Shown: positions 7,634-16,352 of the stretch, piece by piece | Layout of the letters: every line of letters begins with the position of its first letter | Numbering within the stretch: position 1 is the first letter of the stretch | Assembly: GCA_944381175.1 (NCBI GenBank) | Contig: CALWKD010000012.1 | Coordinates: 1-55,042 of the forward strand | DNA from: an uncultured Clostridia bacterium | GTDB lineage: Bacteria > Bacillota > Clostridia > Christensenellales > UBA1242 | Length of the DNA: 55,042 bases | Direction of reading: 5' to 3' | The notes under the pieces: model-generated | Told to the model about the DNA's origin: nothing | Databases searched by the model: none | Seen by the model: the letters and a program-made list of their open reading frames with translations, nothing else | Made by a program: the position numbers and the translations under genes

Positions 7634-9958
7634 ATGAGCAAAGGTTTGAAGATTTTCATTATAGCAATTGCTGTCGTGCTGTCTGTGACCGCTGTTGGAG
7701 TCGGCTTGGGTGTTGGACTTTCAAAGAACAACGAGCCAGAGACAGAAGTGCTGACGGTGAACATTGATGGCGAGAATGTTAAGAAAGTTCAACTTGAGCC
7801 AGGAGACAATATTTACACATACATATCGGAGAATTACGCTGAGTACACGGATTTCAACACTTGTGGTTGGTTTGTGGACAAGAGTATGACACATTCACTC
7901 ACAGAAGGTGATACGATTGCAGAAGGTGAGAATGTGACAGTATACACAAGAAACGCCACACTCGACAAGTTGACATTCACACTTAATGACGATGAAGCGA
8001 CATATTCAGTGTCGGCGAAGAGTGAGGACATTGAAGGTGAAGTGGTTATTCCAAGGATGTACACTGACACGGAATCCACAAAGACTGGACTTGTGACAAA
8101 GGTTGCAGACAACGGGTTTGCAAAGGATAGTGAGTCTGAGTATTTGGACAATTTGACACTTGTTGCAATGCCAAACAGCATTGAAACAATTGGGACTCAA
8201 GCCTTTTATTACAACCGAAGCCTAACATTTATCAATCTTCCATATGGACTGACTACTATTGGAGAGAAAGCAATCACTGGGAACTATAGTATGGTTTCAC
8301 TTACTATTCCAGAGACGGTAACTGAGGTTGGATCTGGAGCGATAGGAAGTACTAGTTTGGCGGAAGTATACAATTATTCACCAGTAACTGTTGAGTTGGG
8401 TTCGGGTGCAGGAATGTATGCGAAAGTTGTTTACAACGCAAGTGATTTGACAGGAGAAAAGCCAGCGTCAAGAATCAAGACAATTGGGAATATGAACTAT
8501 TATGTTTATGGAGATGACTTCATTGTTTTGGCACCTACGGTGTCTCGTGCAAAAGTTACAGAAGTTGTGCTTGACAATAAAACGACAGAGATAAACGCAT
8601 ATGCATTTAATTATTGTGTTGCACTTGAAACAATAAATATGCCAAAGAGCGTGCAAAAAATAGGACGCGTTGCATTCCAGCATTGCGAGAGCCTCTCATC
8701 TGAGATAGTTATTCCAGAAGGAGTGACAGAGATTCCTGATTATGCGTTTAATTATTGTTACAACTTGCCATCTGTGACAATTCCAGATAGTGTGCAAAGC
8801 ATTGGGCGTACCGCATTCCAATATTGCGAGAGTCTCTCATCGATAGTTATTCCAGAAGGAGTAACTGAAATCCCTAATTACACATTTTATATGTGTATAA
8901 ACCTAACCTCTGTGACAATTCCAGACAGCGTGCAAAGCATTGGAGAAGCTGCTTTTTATTACGATTATAATATAAACTCCATTGTTCTCCCAGAATCATT
9001 AACAAGCATTGGTGCCGCTGCATTTTATGGAAATTTTGGTTTGAGATCAATAAATATTCCTAAAAATGTAACATCTATAGGAGAAGACGCTTTCGGATTT
9101 ATGCAGGTCGCTGAAGTTTATAACTATTCTGACCTTATCATTGAGCAAGGAGCGACTGAGAATGGATATTTAGGTTATTTCTCAGAAGTGATTTATAATG
9201 CGGATGATTTGAAAGACGAAGTGCCAGAGTCAAAAATTCAGGCTATTGATGGGATAAAATATTATGTTAATGGAGATGATTTCATTGCTTTAAGTCCTGA
9301 GACAAAGACAGGAAGTCTACGCCAAAATGTGACCAATGTCGTTCTTGATGAGAGAACAACGGCAATTGCAAATTATGCGTTTTATTACTGTGAAGATTTG
9401 AGTGATATAACAATTCCAAATACAGTGAAATCTATTGGAGACAGGGCTTTGAGTCGCTGCAATTTCACTTCTGTGGTGATTCCAGAGGGCGTGGAGTATT
9501 TGGGATCGGCATTGTTTAATGTCAATAACAATCTTGTTCAGGTATCTGTTCCCAACAGTGTGACAACAATGGCAGACGGAGTTTTTATGAATTGTCCAAA
9601 TTTGAAAGTTGTCAATTTGCCTGAGGGGATGACAGAGATTCCTGCCAGAACATTTAATGGAGCAGGAATTGAAACATTCACTTTTTCAGAAAATATTGAA
9701 ACGGTTGGAACATCTGCTTTTTGGAGTTGCACTAAACTTGAAACTATAATCGTGGATAGTGCTGCCATATACAAATCATTGACCAGCAATTCAGCGTGTG
9801 GTTTCATTTTAAACTGGGGTGCAAACACGGTCAAAGTTCTTGCAAGCATCGTGGATAATCCTGAAAATACAAACAATTGGCTTAATGGCTCCGCGTGGAC
9901 AAAGAGCGAATCGGCTGACGGAGAAGGATATTACACTTACACAAGAGTTGTTTCGTAA
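7634..9958 (+). CDS. BspA-like leucine-rich-repeat surface protein
   Basis: A 774-residue extracellular protein. Residues 5-30 form a hydrophobic signal-anchor (IFIIAIAVVLSVTAVGVGLG), followed by a small domain and then many LRR_5/BspA-type repeats. These follow a pattern such as VTIPDSVQSIGxxAFxxCxxL. Such proteins bind host or bacterial surface ligands in other species (family knowledge). Two blocks near 8685-8950 are almost identical at DNA level with a period of 141 bases. A larger duplication is also visible, each copy containing EVYNYS...YNA.DL...YYV.GDDFI. There is no LPXTG sorting signal, so attachment is probably by the N-terminal membrane segment. AAAAGGAGAG precedes the ATG. Its promoter holds the G9 run, suggesting variable expression. 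Confidence 0.9.
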   Translation: MSKGLKIFIIAIAVVLSVTAVGVGLGVGLSKNNEPETEVLTVNIDGENVKKVQLEPGDNIYTYISENYAEYTDFNTCGWFVDKSMTHSLTEGDTIAEGENVTVYTRNATLDKLTFTLNDDEATYSVSAKSEDIEGEVVIPRMYTDTESTKTGLVTKVADNGFAKDSESEYLDNLTLVAMPNSIETIGTQAFYYNRSLTFINLPYGLTTIGEKAITGNYSMVSLTIPETVTEVGSGAIGSTSLAEVYNYSPVTVELGSGAGMYAKVVYNASDLTGEKPASRIKTIGNMNYYVYGDDFIVLAPTVSRAKVTEVVLDNKTTEINAYAFNYCVALETINMPKSVQKIGRVAFQHCESLSSEIVIPEGVTEIPDYAFNYCYNLPSVTIPDSVQSIGRTAFQYCESLSSIVIPEGVTEIPNYTFYMCINLTSVTIPDSVQSIGEAAFYYDYNINSIVLPESLTSIGAAAFYGNFGLRSINIPKNVTSIGEDAFGFMQVAEVYNYSDLIIEQGATENGYLGYFSEVIYNADDLKDEVPESKIQAIDGIKYYVNGDDFIALSPETKTGSLRQNVTNVVLDERTTAIANYAFYYCEDLSDITIPNTVKSIGDRALSRCNFTSVVIPEGVEYLGSALFNVNNNLVQVSVPNSVTTMADGVFMNCPNLKVVNLPEGMTEIPARTFNGAGIETFTFSENIETVGTSAFWSCTKLETIIVDSAAIYKSLTSNSACGFILNWGANTVKVLASIVDNPENTNNWLNGSAWTKSESADGEGYYTYTRVVS

Positions 9959-9980
9959 GTCAAAGAGAATTTGAAAATTG

Positions 9981-10012
9981 AAAAAAGTTGGCTAGGTTTG
10001 CCAACTTTTTTA
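9981..10012. terminator. Terminator, probably bidirectional
   Basis: AAAAAAGTTGGC pairs with GCCAACTTTTTT around a seven-base loop, between the convergent LRR gene and the minus-strand 10027-11320 pair. Confidence 0.8.
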
Positions 10013-10026
10013 TTGTTGCAAGTGAA

Positions 10027-10257
10027 TTATGTCAACATCAGCAAAAAGATTTTTTTCGCCTCTTCCTTTTTATAGCCCAAATCCATAAAAATGTTTATTG
10101 CGGTGTCTGCGTCACAAGTCTTGAAAAAACTGTTTCCGTCTTTCAAAATTGAGGAAATTGTTTGGTAAATTAGCAATTTTTTCTTGTCATTTTTGTAAAT
10201 TTTTAACATCTCGTCACATATTTTTGACAAATTTTTAAGAATTTCAGTTTTTTCCAT
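10027..10257 (-). CDS. Small hypothetical protein coupled to a transglutaminase-like gene
   Basis: The protein is 76 residues, starting MEKTEILKNLSKICDEM, lysine-rich and apparently all helical. I do not recognise the family. I choose the ATG at 10257 because GGAGG lies six bases before it on the minus strand; the upstream ATG at 10269 falls within that ribosome site. It overlaps the end of the larger gene by 14 bases, so the pair is almost certainly co-translated and probably functionally linked. It has no signal peptide or membrane segment. Confidence 0.7.
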   Translation of the reverse strand: MEKTEILKNLSKICDEMLKIYKNDKKKLLIYQTISSILKDGNSFFKTCDADTAINIFMDLGYKKEEAKKIFLLMLT

Positions 10258-11320
10258 TTTGACCTCCATTTCCAGAGTGTTCAGGGGCGATTGTGCGACC
10301 AGTGTTCATCATAAACGACCCCTTGCTTTTTCCACTATTGTTCGAAAAGACACTGCTTTCTTTTGAGTCTATTTTGTAAAGAAGTTTTTCTCTTGAAATT
10401 TTTGAGATGCCTTTGTTTTTCAGCGAAATTACATAAATCTCAAGCGAATCAAAATTTTCTTTCCCAGCATATGCCTCATATCCTTTTTTGTTTACAAAGA
10501 GGTATTCCTTGACTTCATCTTCCTCATAAATGAAAGTTGAATCAACAAACTGAGGAATGCCACGAGATTCTTCAAGCGAGAAAATTCTGCGGTAAGCGAC
10601 GTTCACATACGAAAGAGATGAAAATGAGTAGGCTGGGGTTTGTTTGATGGAGTCAAAAAACAATGAAATTCGCTCATTGAAAGAGAGTCTTTTGAAGTCA
10701 TTTTGTGATTTCTTCAGGTCAGTGTAAAAATCTGCTTTCTTTTGAGTTTGAAACAATTTCATTTCTTGCTTTTCAAGCAGTTTTTGGAGTTTTTGTCTCG
10801 CGATGCCCATATCACAATTTACATCAAAGTCGAGTTTCCAACCTTCCAGTTTTCCACTGCCATATTTTGTCCTGCACAAGTCCATATCTATTCCACCAGC
10901 GCTGTCAATTCTGAGTGGAACGCCGTCAACGACGCAGTTTAAATAAGAATGTTCATTTTTGAAGTGGTCAAACACAATATTTTGGTTTTGGAGGAAATCT
11001 TCTTCTGTTATCAAGCCCTGGTCATAAAGGATGTATGCATAGATTGCAGTGAACACATAGCAAACAACCTCTTTATTCTTCTCTCCGTCGACTGTTTCGA
11101 CATAGTCAAGTGATAAGAATTTTTTTGCGGTTGGAGTCAATTCATACGAGCGGGAATTTTCGTCAATAAAATAGTCAAGGCTGTAATTTAGCGTCTTGCA
11201 AAGTCTTTCATAAATGTGCCAAGCCTTTTCGAGTTTGGTTGCGTCTTTGGGCATCTCGGCAATGGCGTAATCATACAGTTTTTTGTTTACTTTGTAACCT
11301 GTTTTAATTTTGTTTTTCAT
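10244..11320 (-). CDS. Putative transglutaminase-like protein, function unknown
   Basis: The product has 358 residues. The N-terminal 150 resemble the transglutaminase/cysteine-protease fold. There is an amphipathic stretch (LEKAWHIYERLCKTLNY), then a cysteine at the head of a helix (EVVCYVF, C87), a histidine at the start of a strand (EHSYLNCVVDG, H124) and an aspartate (PLRIDSAG, D139), in the Cys-His-Asp order and spacing of that superfamily. The rest (160-358) is unfamiliar and ends in a Ser/Gly/Asn-rich tail. There is no signal peptide, so it acts in the cytoplasm. The assignment is by pattern only. A consensus minus-strand promoter lies upstream and AAAGGA precedes the ATG. Confidence 0.5.
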   Translation of the reverse strand: MKNKIKTGYKVNKKLYDYAIAEMPKDATKLEKAWHIYERLCKTLNYSLDYFIDENSRSYELTPTAKKFLSLDYVETVDGEKNKEVVCYVFTAIYAYILYDQGLITEEDFLQNQNIVFDHFKNEHSYLNCVVDGVPLRIDSAGGIDMDLCRTKYGSGKLEGWKLDFDVNCDMGIARQKLQKLLEKQEMKLFQTQKKADFYTDLKKSQNDFKRLSFNERISLFFDSIKQTPAYSFSSLSYVNVAYRRIFSLEESRGIPQFVDSTFIYEEDEVKEYLFVNKKGYEAYAGKENFDSLEIYVISLKNKGISKISREKLLYKIDSKESSVFSNNSGKSKGSFMMNTGRTIAPEHSGNGGQNGKN

Positions 11321-11360
11321 TCAATTTTTTCCTTTATTGTGGCATTTTGAAGATTAGACA

Positions 11361-11389
11361 ATGATAACATTTCAAAGCGTTGTTGTCAA
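11361..11389 (-). promoter_or_regulatory. Predicted promoter of the 10027-11320 pair
   Basis: TTGACA (11384-11389) and TATCAT (11361-11366) on the minus strand, 17 bases apart. Confidence 0.75.
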
Positions 11390-11463
11390 TAATGGAAGAG
11401 GAATTTATTTGGTGAAATGGTAAAAAATTTTTGAGAATATTTGCATTTATTTTGGAAAAATTC

Positions 11464-11492
11464 TTTACAAAATTATTTTTATGTGGTATTAT
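11464..11492 (+). promoter_or_regulatory. Predicted promoter of rpsO-pnp
   Basis: TTTACA (11464-11469) and TATTAT (11487-11492) separated by 17 bases, with an expected start near 11499, at the foot of the leader stem. Confidence 0.7.
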
Positions 11493-11499
11493 TAAAAAG

Positions 11500-11582
11500 T
11501 CGATGAAGCCTTGACGCAGTTGCAGGGAGACCTTTGACCCGTTGCTTCGTTTTGGCGGATAAAGTTTTTAATGGAGGGAATT
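11500..11582 (+). promoter_or_regulatory. Structured leader of rpsO, candidate S15 autoregulatory element
   Basis: GATGAAGC (11502-11509) pairs with GCTTCGTT (11544-11551), enclosing a GGG...CCC inner stem (11525-11527 with 11538-11540). The ribosome site GGAGGG (11573-11578) follows. S15 binds its own mRNA leader in several phyla using different structures (established), so a regulatory role is plausible, but I cannot match it to a known class by eye. Confidence 0.45.
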
Positions 11583-11852
11583 ATGGATAAGCAGAAAAAA
11601 TCTGAAATCATCGCAAAGTTTAAGCAATCTGAGAATGACACTGGTTCTGTTCAAGTTCAAATCGCTCTTTTGACTGAGAGAATAAATCATTTGACTGAGC
11701 ACTTGAAATCAAACCACAATGACAATCACTCAAGACGCGGACTTTTGAAAATGGTTGGTAAGCGTAAGGGTTTCTTGCAATACCTTAAAGAACAAGATAT
11801 TGAAAGTTACAGAAAACTTATTGCTGACCTTGGTATCAGAGAAATTAAATAA
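11583..11852 (+). CDS. rpsO: 30S ribosomal protein S15
   Basis: From the ATG at 11583 the protein is 89 residues, the usual S15 length. It has the typical sequence ([20 protein letters not shown], then [19 protein letters not shown]). S15 binds 16S rRNA early in small-subunit assembly. The longer reading from 11571 is rejected because GGAGGG sits at 11573-11578, five bases before the chosen ATG. It is followed by pnp, the common rpsO-pnp order, with a partial terminator between them. The structured leader suggests translational feedback. Confidence 0.97.
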   Translation: MDKQKKSEIIAKFKQSENDTGSVQVQIALLTERINHLTEHLKSNHNDNHSRRGLLKMVGKRKGFLQYLKEQDIESYRKLIADLGIREIK

Positions 11853-11857
11853 TTTTC

Positions 11858-11886
11858 GGGGAGCAATTTTTTTCGCTCCCTTTTTG
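11858..11886 (+). terminator. Hairpin between rpsO and pnp
   Basis: GGGAGC (11859-11864) pairs with GCTCCC (11875-11880), followed by TTTTTG. It probably allows partial read-through into pnp, or acts as an RNase III processing site as in other rpsO-pnp operons. Confidence 0.7.
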
Positions 11887-11913
11887 TTATTATTGGAATT
11901 TTAAGGAGAAATT

Positions 11914-14055
11914 ATGGAACATATTTATACGATTAACATTGCAGGAAGAGATGTTACTTTTGAGACTGGGAAATATTGTATGCAGTCAAATGGAACTTGT
12001 ATGGTTCGCTCTGGCGACACGGTTATTATGGTCAATGTCACGATGTCTAAAGCACCAAAGCCTGGTATTGATTTCTTCCCGCTTTCTGTGGAATACCAAG
12101 AAAAAATGTATTCTGTTGGGAAAATCCCTGGCGGATTTAAAAAGCGTGAGGGCAAACCAAGCGACAAAGCCGTCCTTGTTTCGAGACTTATTGACCGACC
12201 GCTTAGACCACTTTTCCCAAAAGGTTTTTTCAATGATGTCGTTGTGGTTGCAACAGCACTTTCTATTGACCCAGATGTAAGCCCAGAGCCTCTTGCTATG
12301 CTCGGCTCGTCTTTCGCACTCTCAATTTCTGACATTCCTTTCCTTGGACCTACTGGTGCGGTGCAAGTTGGGCTTGTTGACGGAAAGTTTATCATCAATC
12401 CTGACCAAGAGGAAAGAGACAGAAGTGAACTCAATTTGACAGTAAGCGGAACGGAAGAGGCTGTTTTGATGATTGAGGGTGGCGCGAATGAAGTGCCTGA
12501 GGACCAATTCCTTGAGGCAATTATGTTTGCTCACGAGGAAATCAAGAAGATTTGCAAGGAACTTAAGAAGATTAAAGCGGAAATTGGGCTTCCTGTGAAT
12601 CCAAATATCACATATTACACCATTGATGAGGAACTTGAAAAGACTGTCAGAGAATATGCGGACAAGAAATATGACTATGTTTTGGAAGAGTTCGACAGAC
12701 ACGAAAGAGAAAGAAGAGAGGAAGAGGTTAAGGCTGAAATTTTGGAGCACTTTGCTGAAATCTATCCAGACTCTGAAAGGCAAATCTCTGATGTTTTGTA
12801 TAAGGTTAAGAAAGAGAAAGTCAGAGCAAAAATTTTGGAATACGGTATTCGTCCAGACGGAAGAAAACTCGACGAAATCAGACCTATTTGGTGCGAAGTT
12901 GGCTTGCTTCCAAGAGTGCACGGCTCGGCTGTGTTCACAAGGGGCGAGACCCAAGTTTTGTCTGCTTTGACTCTTGGGACTGTTTCTGATGTTCAAAAAC
13001 TTGAGGGACTTGATGATGAAGATGTGAACAGATATGTTCACCACTACAATATGCCACCTTATGCAACGGGTGAGGCTATGATGATAAGAAGCACTGGGCG
13101 TCGTGAAATCGGACACGGTGCACTTGCTGAGAGGGCACTTGAGCCTGTTGTGCCAAAGGAAGATGTCTTCCCTTATGCACTCAGAATTGTGAGCGAGGTT
13201 TTGTCATCAAACGGCTCTTCTTCAATGGCAAGTGTTTGTGGCTCAACTCTTGCACTTATGGACGGTGGCGTGCCAATCAAAGCACCTGTCGCAGGAATTG
13301 CAATGGGACTTATCAAAGACGAAAAGAGCGAAAAAGTTGCTGTGCTTTCTGACATTCAAGGTTTGGAAGATTTCCTTGGAGATATGGACTTCAAAGTTAC
13401 GGGAACAGCAAAAGGCGTGACCGCAATTCAAATGGATATCAAAATCAAGGGAATTGACAGAGCAATCTTGACTGAAGCACTCGAAAGAGCAAGAATTGGA
13501 AGAATGTATATTATGGACAAACTTCTTGCTTGCATTGACAAACCAAGACCAGAACTTTCCAAGTATGCTCCAAAAATTATCACATTCACCATTGACCCAG
13601 ATAAAATCAAGGATGTTATCGGCTCTGGCGGGAAGACAATCAACAAGATTATTGATGAGACAGGTGTTAAGATTGATATTGAAGATGACGGCACTGTTTT
13701 TGTTGCTTCTTGTGACGCAGAGATGAACGAAAAGGCTAAGAAAATCATCCTTGCAATCACGGAAGATGTCGAAGTTGGCGATGTTTACGACGGAAAAGTT
13801 GTCAGAATTATGAACTTTGGTGCTTTTGTTGACCTTGGCGGTGGAAAAGAAGGTATGATTCACATCTCAAAACTTTCAAACAAGAGAGTTGAGAAGGTAG
13901 AAGATGTTGTGAAGATTGGCGACAGTGTTGAGGTTGAGGTTATCAAAGTTGACGAAAAGGGCAGAATTGACCTCAAGCGTATTGTTCCAAAAGAAGAAAA
14001 AGAGGAAAATGAAAAACTTGCAAAGAAAAAGCCTTCAAAAAAAGAAGAAAACTAG
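11914..14055 (+). CDS. pnp: Polyribonucleotide nucleotidyltransferase (PNPase)
   Basis: PNPase degrades RNA 3' to 5' using phosphate. The 713 residues show two RNase PH cores: residues 1-220, and from about 310 with LPRVHGSAVFTRGETQ. A helical linker lies between them, then a KH domain (IKDVIGSGGKTINKIIDETG) and an S1 domain (GKVVRIMNFGAFVDLGGGKE). The C-terminal tail is lysine- and glutamate-rich. All blocks are complete and the length is normal. The ATG at 11914 has AAGGAG upstream. It lies behind rpsO with an intervening hairpin, suggesting read-through expression. Confidence 0.98.
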   Translation: MEHIYTINIAGRDVTFETGKYCMQSNGTCMVRSGDTVIMVNVTMSKAPKPGIDFFPLSVEYQEKMYSVGKIPGGFKKREGKPSDKAVLVSRLIDRPLRPLFPKGFFNDVVVVATALSIDPDVSPEPLAMLGSSFALSISDIPFLGPTGAVQVGLVDGKFIINPDQEERDRSELNLTVSGTEEAVLMIEGGANEVPEDQFLEAIMFAHEEIKKICKELKKIKAEIGLPVNPNITYYTIDEELEKTVREYADKKYDYVLEEFDRHERERREEEVKAEILEHFAEIYPDSERQISDVLYKVKKEKVRAKILEYGIRPDGRKLDEIRPIWCEVGLLPRVHGSAVFTRGETQVLSALTLGTVSDVQKLEGLDDEDVNRYVHHYNMPPYATGEAMMIRSTGRREIGHGALAERALEPVVPKEDVFPYALRIVSEVLSSNGSSSMASVCGSTLALMDGGVPIKAPVAGIAMGLIKDEKSEKVAVLSDIQGLEDFLGDMDFKVTGTAKGVTAIQMDIKIKGIDRAILTEALERARIGRMYIMDKLLACIDKPRPELSKYAPKIITFTIDPDKIKDVIGSGGKTINKIIDETGVKIDIEDDGTVFVASCDAEMNEKAKKIILAITEDVEVGDVYDGKVVRIMNFGAFVDLGGGKEGMIHISKLSNKRVEKVEDVVKIGDSVEVEVIKVDEKGRIDLKRIVPKEEKEENEKLAKKKPSKKEEN

Positions 14056-14087
14056 TTTTTCTTTTTAAATAAAATCCAATAAAATAG

Positions 14088-14117
14088 AAAACTGCAACCA
14101 AAAATGATTGCAGTTTT
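14088..14117. terminator. Terminator between pnp and the GNAT-like pair
   Basis: AAAACTGCAA (14088-14097) pairs with TTGCAGTTTT (14108-14117), with T and A runs on both sides, so it serves both converging units. Confidence 0.85.
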
Positions 14118-14141
14118 TTGTGCTGTTTTCTGTTTGGCTCG

Positions 14142-14819
14142 TCACTTGCCTTCGCCGTCTTTTGTGGGAGAGGAGTGGCTAGTGACCGCTGAGGTGTTTG
14201 TTGTGCGGAGCGGGAGATTTTTTGTGGCGTAACATTTTCTGTCGACGTGGTCAGCCTCGATTGTGAAACCGTTTTTGATGTAAAATGAATGAGTTCCACT
14301 TGCGAAATCTCCATATGGTTGGTATCTAGCATAAATTTGGAAGCATTGCTCTTGAATTGCAAATTGTTCCATCACTTTAAACATTAAAGTCCCGAGACCA
14401 GTCTTGAAGTATTCTTTGTCTTTGATTTCAATTATTTGAAGATGACATTTTGCAAAGTCAAAATAATACGCGATTTCTTTTCCGTCTTTTTTGTCATATA
14501 GAACATTTTGTTCGATTTTGTAATTTCTTTTTGTGTAATTGTCGATGTAGATTGAATCTGTCACAGGAGTATTATCTAGCCCGCCAAAGTAGGCTGATCT
14601 TTCTTGTCGTTCTTCTTCGCTCAACTTCCTTTTGAAGAGTTTTTCAATGTTGAAATAACAAGTCCCAACGACATTTCCGTGGCAATCTTTTGCCCTAATG
14701 ATAAAAGATTGTGGATTGTCATTTACATATTCTAAATATGCTTTTTTTCCATTGTAAAGCGAAATTTCTTCCATTTTATTGAAACTTTCATTATCAATTT
14801 TTTTTCTAATTTTAAACAT
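14142..14819 (-). CDS. GNAT-like acetyltransferase, paralogue 1
   Basis: A 225-residue protein. The central part (EYFKTGLGTLMFKVMEQFAI, then a YARYQPYG segment and FYIKNGFTIEAD) has the GNAT order: glycine turn of motif A, helix, then the KNGF element near the C-terminus. The N-terminal 90 residues form a separate domain that is also present in the neighbour. The two genes share layout and the ATKNLP segment near the end, with a polar Ser/Thr tail, so they arose by tandem duplication. AAAGGAG lies five bases before the ATG at 14819. The substrate is unknown. Twelve bases separate it from the upstream paralogue. Confidence 0.7.
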   Translation of the reverse strand: MFKIRKKIDNESFNKMEEISLYNGKKAYLEYVNDNPQSFIIRAKDCHGNVVGTCYFNIEKLFKRKLSEEERQERSAYFGGLDNTPVTDSIYIDNYTKRNYKIEQNVLYDKKDGKEIAYYFDFAKCHLQIIEIKDKEYFKTGLGTLMFKVMEQFAIQEQCFQIYARYQPYGDFASGTHSFYIKNGFTIEADHVDRKCYATKNLPLRTTNTSAVTSHSSPTKDGEGK

Positions 14820-14831
14820 ATAACTCCTTTT

Positions 14832-15449
14832 TTAAATCTTCCCGTCTTCTTTCGTTTGAGAGTTTTTGCTTGTGAATGCGGTTTTTGTATTTTGCGGTAA
14901 ATTTTTAGTTGCCAAACTGCACATTTTTTTAAGGTCAAAGTAAATTCTAAAACCATTTTTTTGATAAAAATACGGACTGCTCTCCGCAAACGCACCATAA
15001 GGCTCGTAAGTGGCATAGATTTGTGTGCATTTCTCTTTAAGTGCAATCTCTTCCATCTCTTTAAACATTGCAGTGCCAAGTCCAACATTTGAGAATTGCT
15101 CTTGCTCGACAGATATTAACTCCAATCGGCATTTTGCTGATGTGAGGTGGAACTCTTCGACTTTGCCTTTATTTATATAATATAAAATATCATTTGCAAT
15201 TTGGAAATGGTCTTTGTTTGATTTATCTACGACAAGTGTGGAAGTCTTTTTGGGGTTTGAACAGACTCGACGAAGCATTGCCAATTCATCTTCCGTCAAA
15301 TCTCTTTCATACTTTTTGGTGATACTAAAATAACAATAGCCAACCCTTGTATTACTTTGGTTGTAGGCTTCAATAATATATGAAGATGAATTGGCATCAT
15401 TAAAAATCAAATTGACAGACTCTCCATTTGAAAGCGTTATTTTTTTCAT
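14832..15449 (-). CDS. GNAT-like acetyltransferase, paralogue 2
   Basis: A 205-residue protein from the ATG at 15449, chosen because AAAGGGA lies just before it; an earlier ATG at 15464 overlaps that site. The acetyl-CoA binding turn reads FSNVGLGTAMFKEMEEIAL, followed by YATYEPYGAF and FYQKNGFRIYFD. It is the first gene of a two-gene unit with its paralogue and has its own consensus promoter. No substrate can be inferred. Both paralogues lack a signal peptide. Confidence 0.7.
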   Translation of the reverse strand: MKKITLSNGESVNLIFNDANSSSYIIEAYNQSNTRVGYCYFSITKKYERDLTEDELAMLRRVCSNPKKTSTLVVDKSNKDHFQIANDILYYINKGKVEEFHLTSAKCRLELISVEQEQFSNVGLGTAMFKEMEEIALKEKCTQIYATYEPYGAFAESSPYFYQKNGFRIYFDLKKMCSLATKNLPQNTKTAFTSKNSQTKEDGKI

Positions 15450-15478
15450 AATTTCCCTTTTCAAACCTTGTTTTGCAT

Positions 15479-15507
15479 ATTATAACACCGAAAAAGTTGG
15501 TTTTCAA
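15479..15507 (-). promoter_or_regulatory. Predicted promoter of the GNAT-like pair
   Basis: TTGAAA (15502-15507) and perfect TATAAT (15479-15484) on the minus strand, spacer 17. Confidence 0.75.
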
Positions 15508-15588
15508 GACCCATTTATATAATCTTCTCGTCTTTTGAAAAATTTTTCTGGGTGGATCTGAAAAAAATATTATTTTTTATTAAATTTC

Positions 15589-15618
15589 TTGACTTGTGTA
15601 TTTTTTACGCATTATAAT
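15589..15618 (+). promoter_or_regulatory. nrtR promoter overlapped by a palindromic operator
   Basis: TTGACT (15589-15594) and TATAAT (15613-15618) are 18 bases apart. The spacer is filled by a 22-base element (15592-15613) that recurs inverted at 16353-16374. Its core is the palindrome TGTGTA-TTTTT-TACGCA with one mismatch. Protein bound here would block RNA polymerase, which suggests autorepression by NrtR. Confidence 0.7.
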
Positions 15619-15635
15619 AACAATGGGAGTGAGAA

Positions 15636-16283
15636 ATGGACATAAAAAATCCTCTTTACAAAAACCAAGGTATTCACGTTGTGCTGGCATTGTTTACGGT
15701 GGAGAACGGGAAGTTTAAAGTCTTTCTTATTCAGCGTAAAAACGAACCATTCAAAGATAAATGGATTTTGATTGGCGGGGCGTGCTACAACAATGAAGAT
15801 GTTGACAGTGCGATGAAAAGGGAACTTTTGGAGAAAACGGGAATGAAAGATATTCATTTCCAGATGTTTAATGTTTATTCAAAGCCAGACCGAAGTCCAG
15901 TGTGCAGGATGATTGCCATTGCTTATCTTGGTGTGATTGATTGCAATAGAGTCAAATATTTGAAAGAAACCACAAAGACTCAGGATGCGGACTGGTTTGA
16001 GATAAGTCACATTCCAGAACTCGGTTATGACCACACGGAGATTTTGGGAGATTCCATTGAGTTTTTAAAGAAAAAGATTTTTGACAGTGCGATTCTGAAA
16101 GATTTATTTCCAAAATATTTCACTTTGCCAGATATTCATAATGCTTATGAAAGCATTTTGAATAAGAAAATTGACAGAAGAAATTTTAGGAAAAGACTTC
16201 TGCAAAAAAACATAATTGCGGACACAGGAATGGTCCAAGAGGTTGCTGGCAAAAAGCCTGCAAAACTTTATAAATTTGTTTAG
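15636..16283 (+). CDS. nrtR: NrtR-family Nudix-related transcriptional regulator
   Basis: A 215-residue protein with two parts. Residues 10-140 are a Nudix domain with box GACYNNEDVDSAMKRELLEK, in which the REXXEE core reads RELLEK. One metal-binding glutamate is thus lysine, suggesting weak or no hydrolysis, as in regulatory Nudix proteins. Residues 155-215 match the winged helix of NrtR (LPDIHNAYESILNKKIDRRN, then a GKKPAKLYKF end). NrtR proteins repress NAD metabolism genes and respond to ADP-ribose (established for the family). The start ATG has GGGAGTGAG before it. Operators lie at its own promoter and before the next gene. Confidence 0.88.
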   Translation: MDIKNPLYKNQGIHVVLALFTVENGKFKVFLIQRKNEPFKDKWILIGGACYNNEDVDSAMKRELLEKTGMKDIHFQMFNVYSKPDRSPVCRMIAIAYLGVIDCNRVKYLKETTKTQDADWFEISHIPELGYDHTEILGDSIEFLKKKIFDSAILKDLFPKYFTLPDIHNAYESILNKKIDRRNFRKRLLQKNIIADTGMVQEVAGKKPAKLYKFV

Positions 16284-16317
16284 ATTCTTGTGTGTCAAGT
16301 TTTAAAATATTCACATT

Positions 16318-16340
16318 TTTAAGGTCTGTGTGACCTTTTA
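16318..16340 (+). terminator. Weak terminator of nrtR
   Basis: AAGGTC and GACCTT form a six-base stem around TGTGT, then TTAAAA. The T-run is short. Confidence 0.5.
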
Positions 16341-16352
16341 AAAATACTTATA

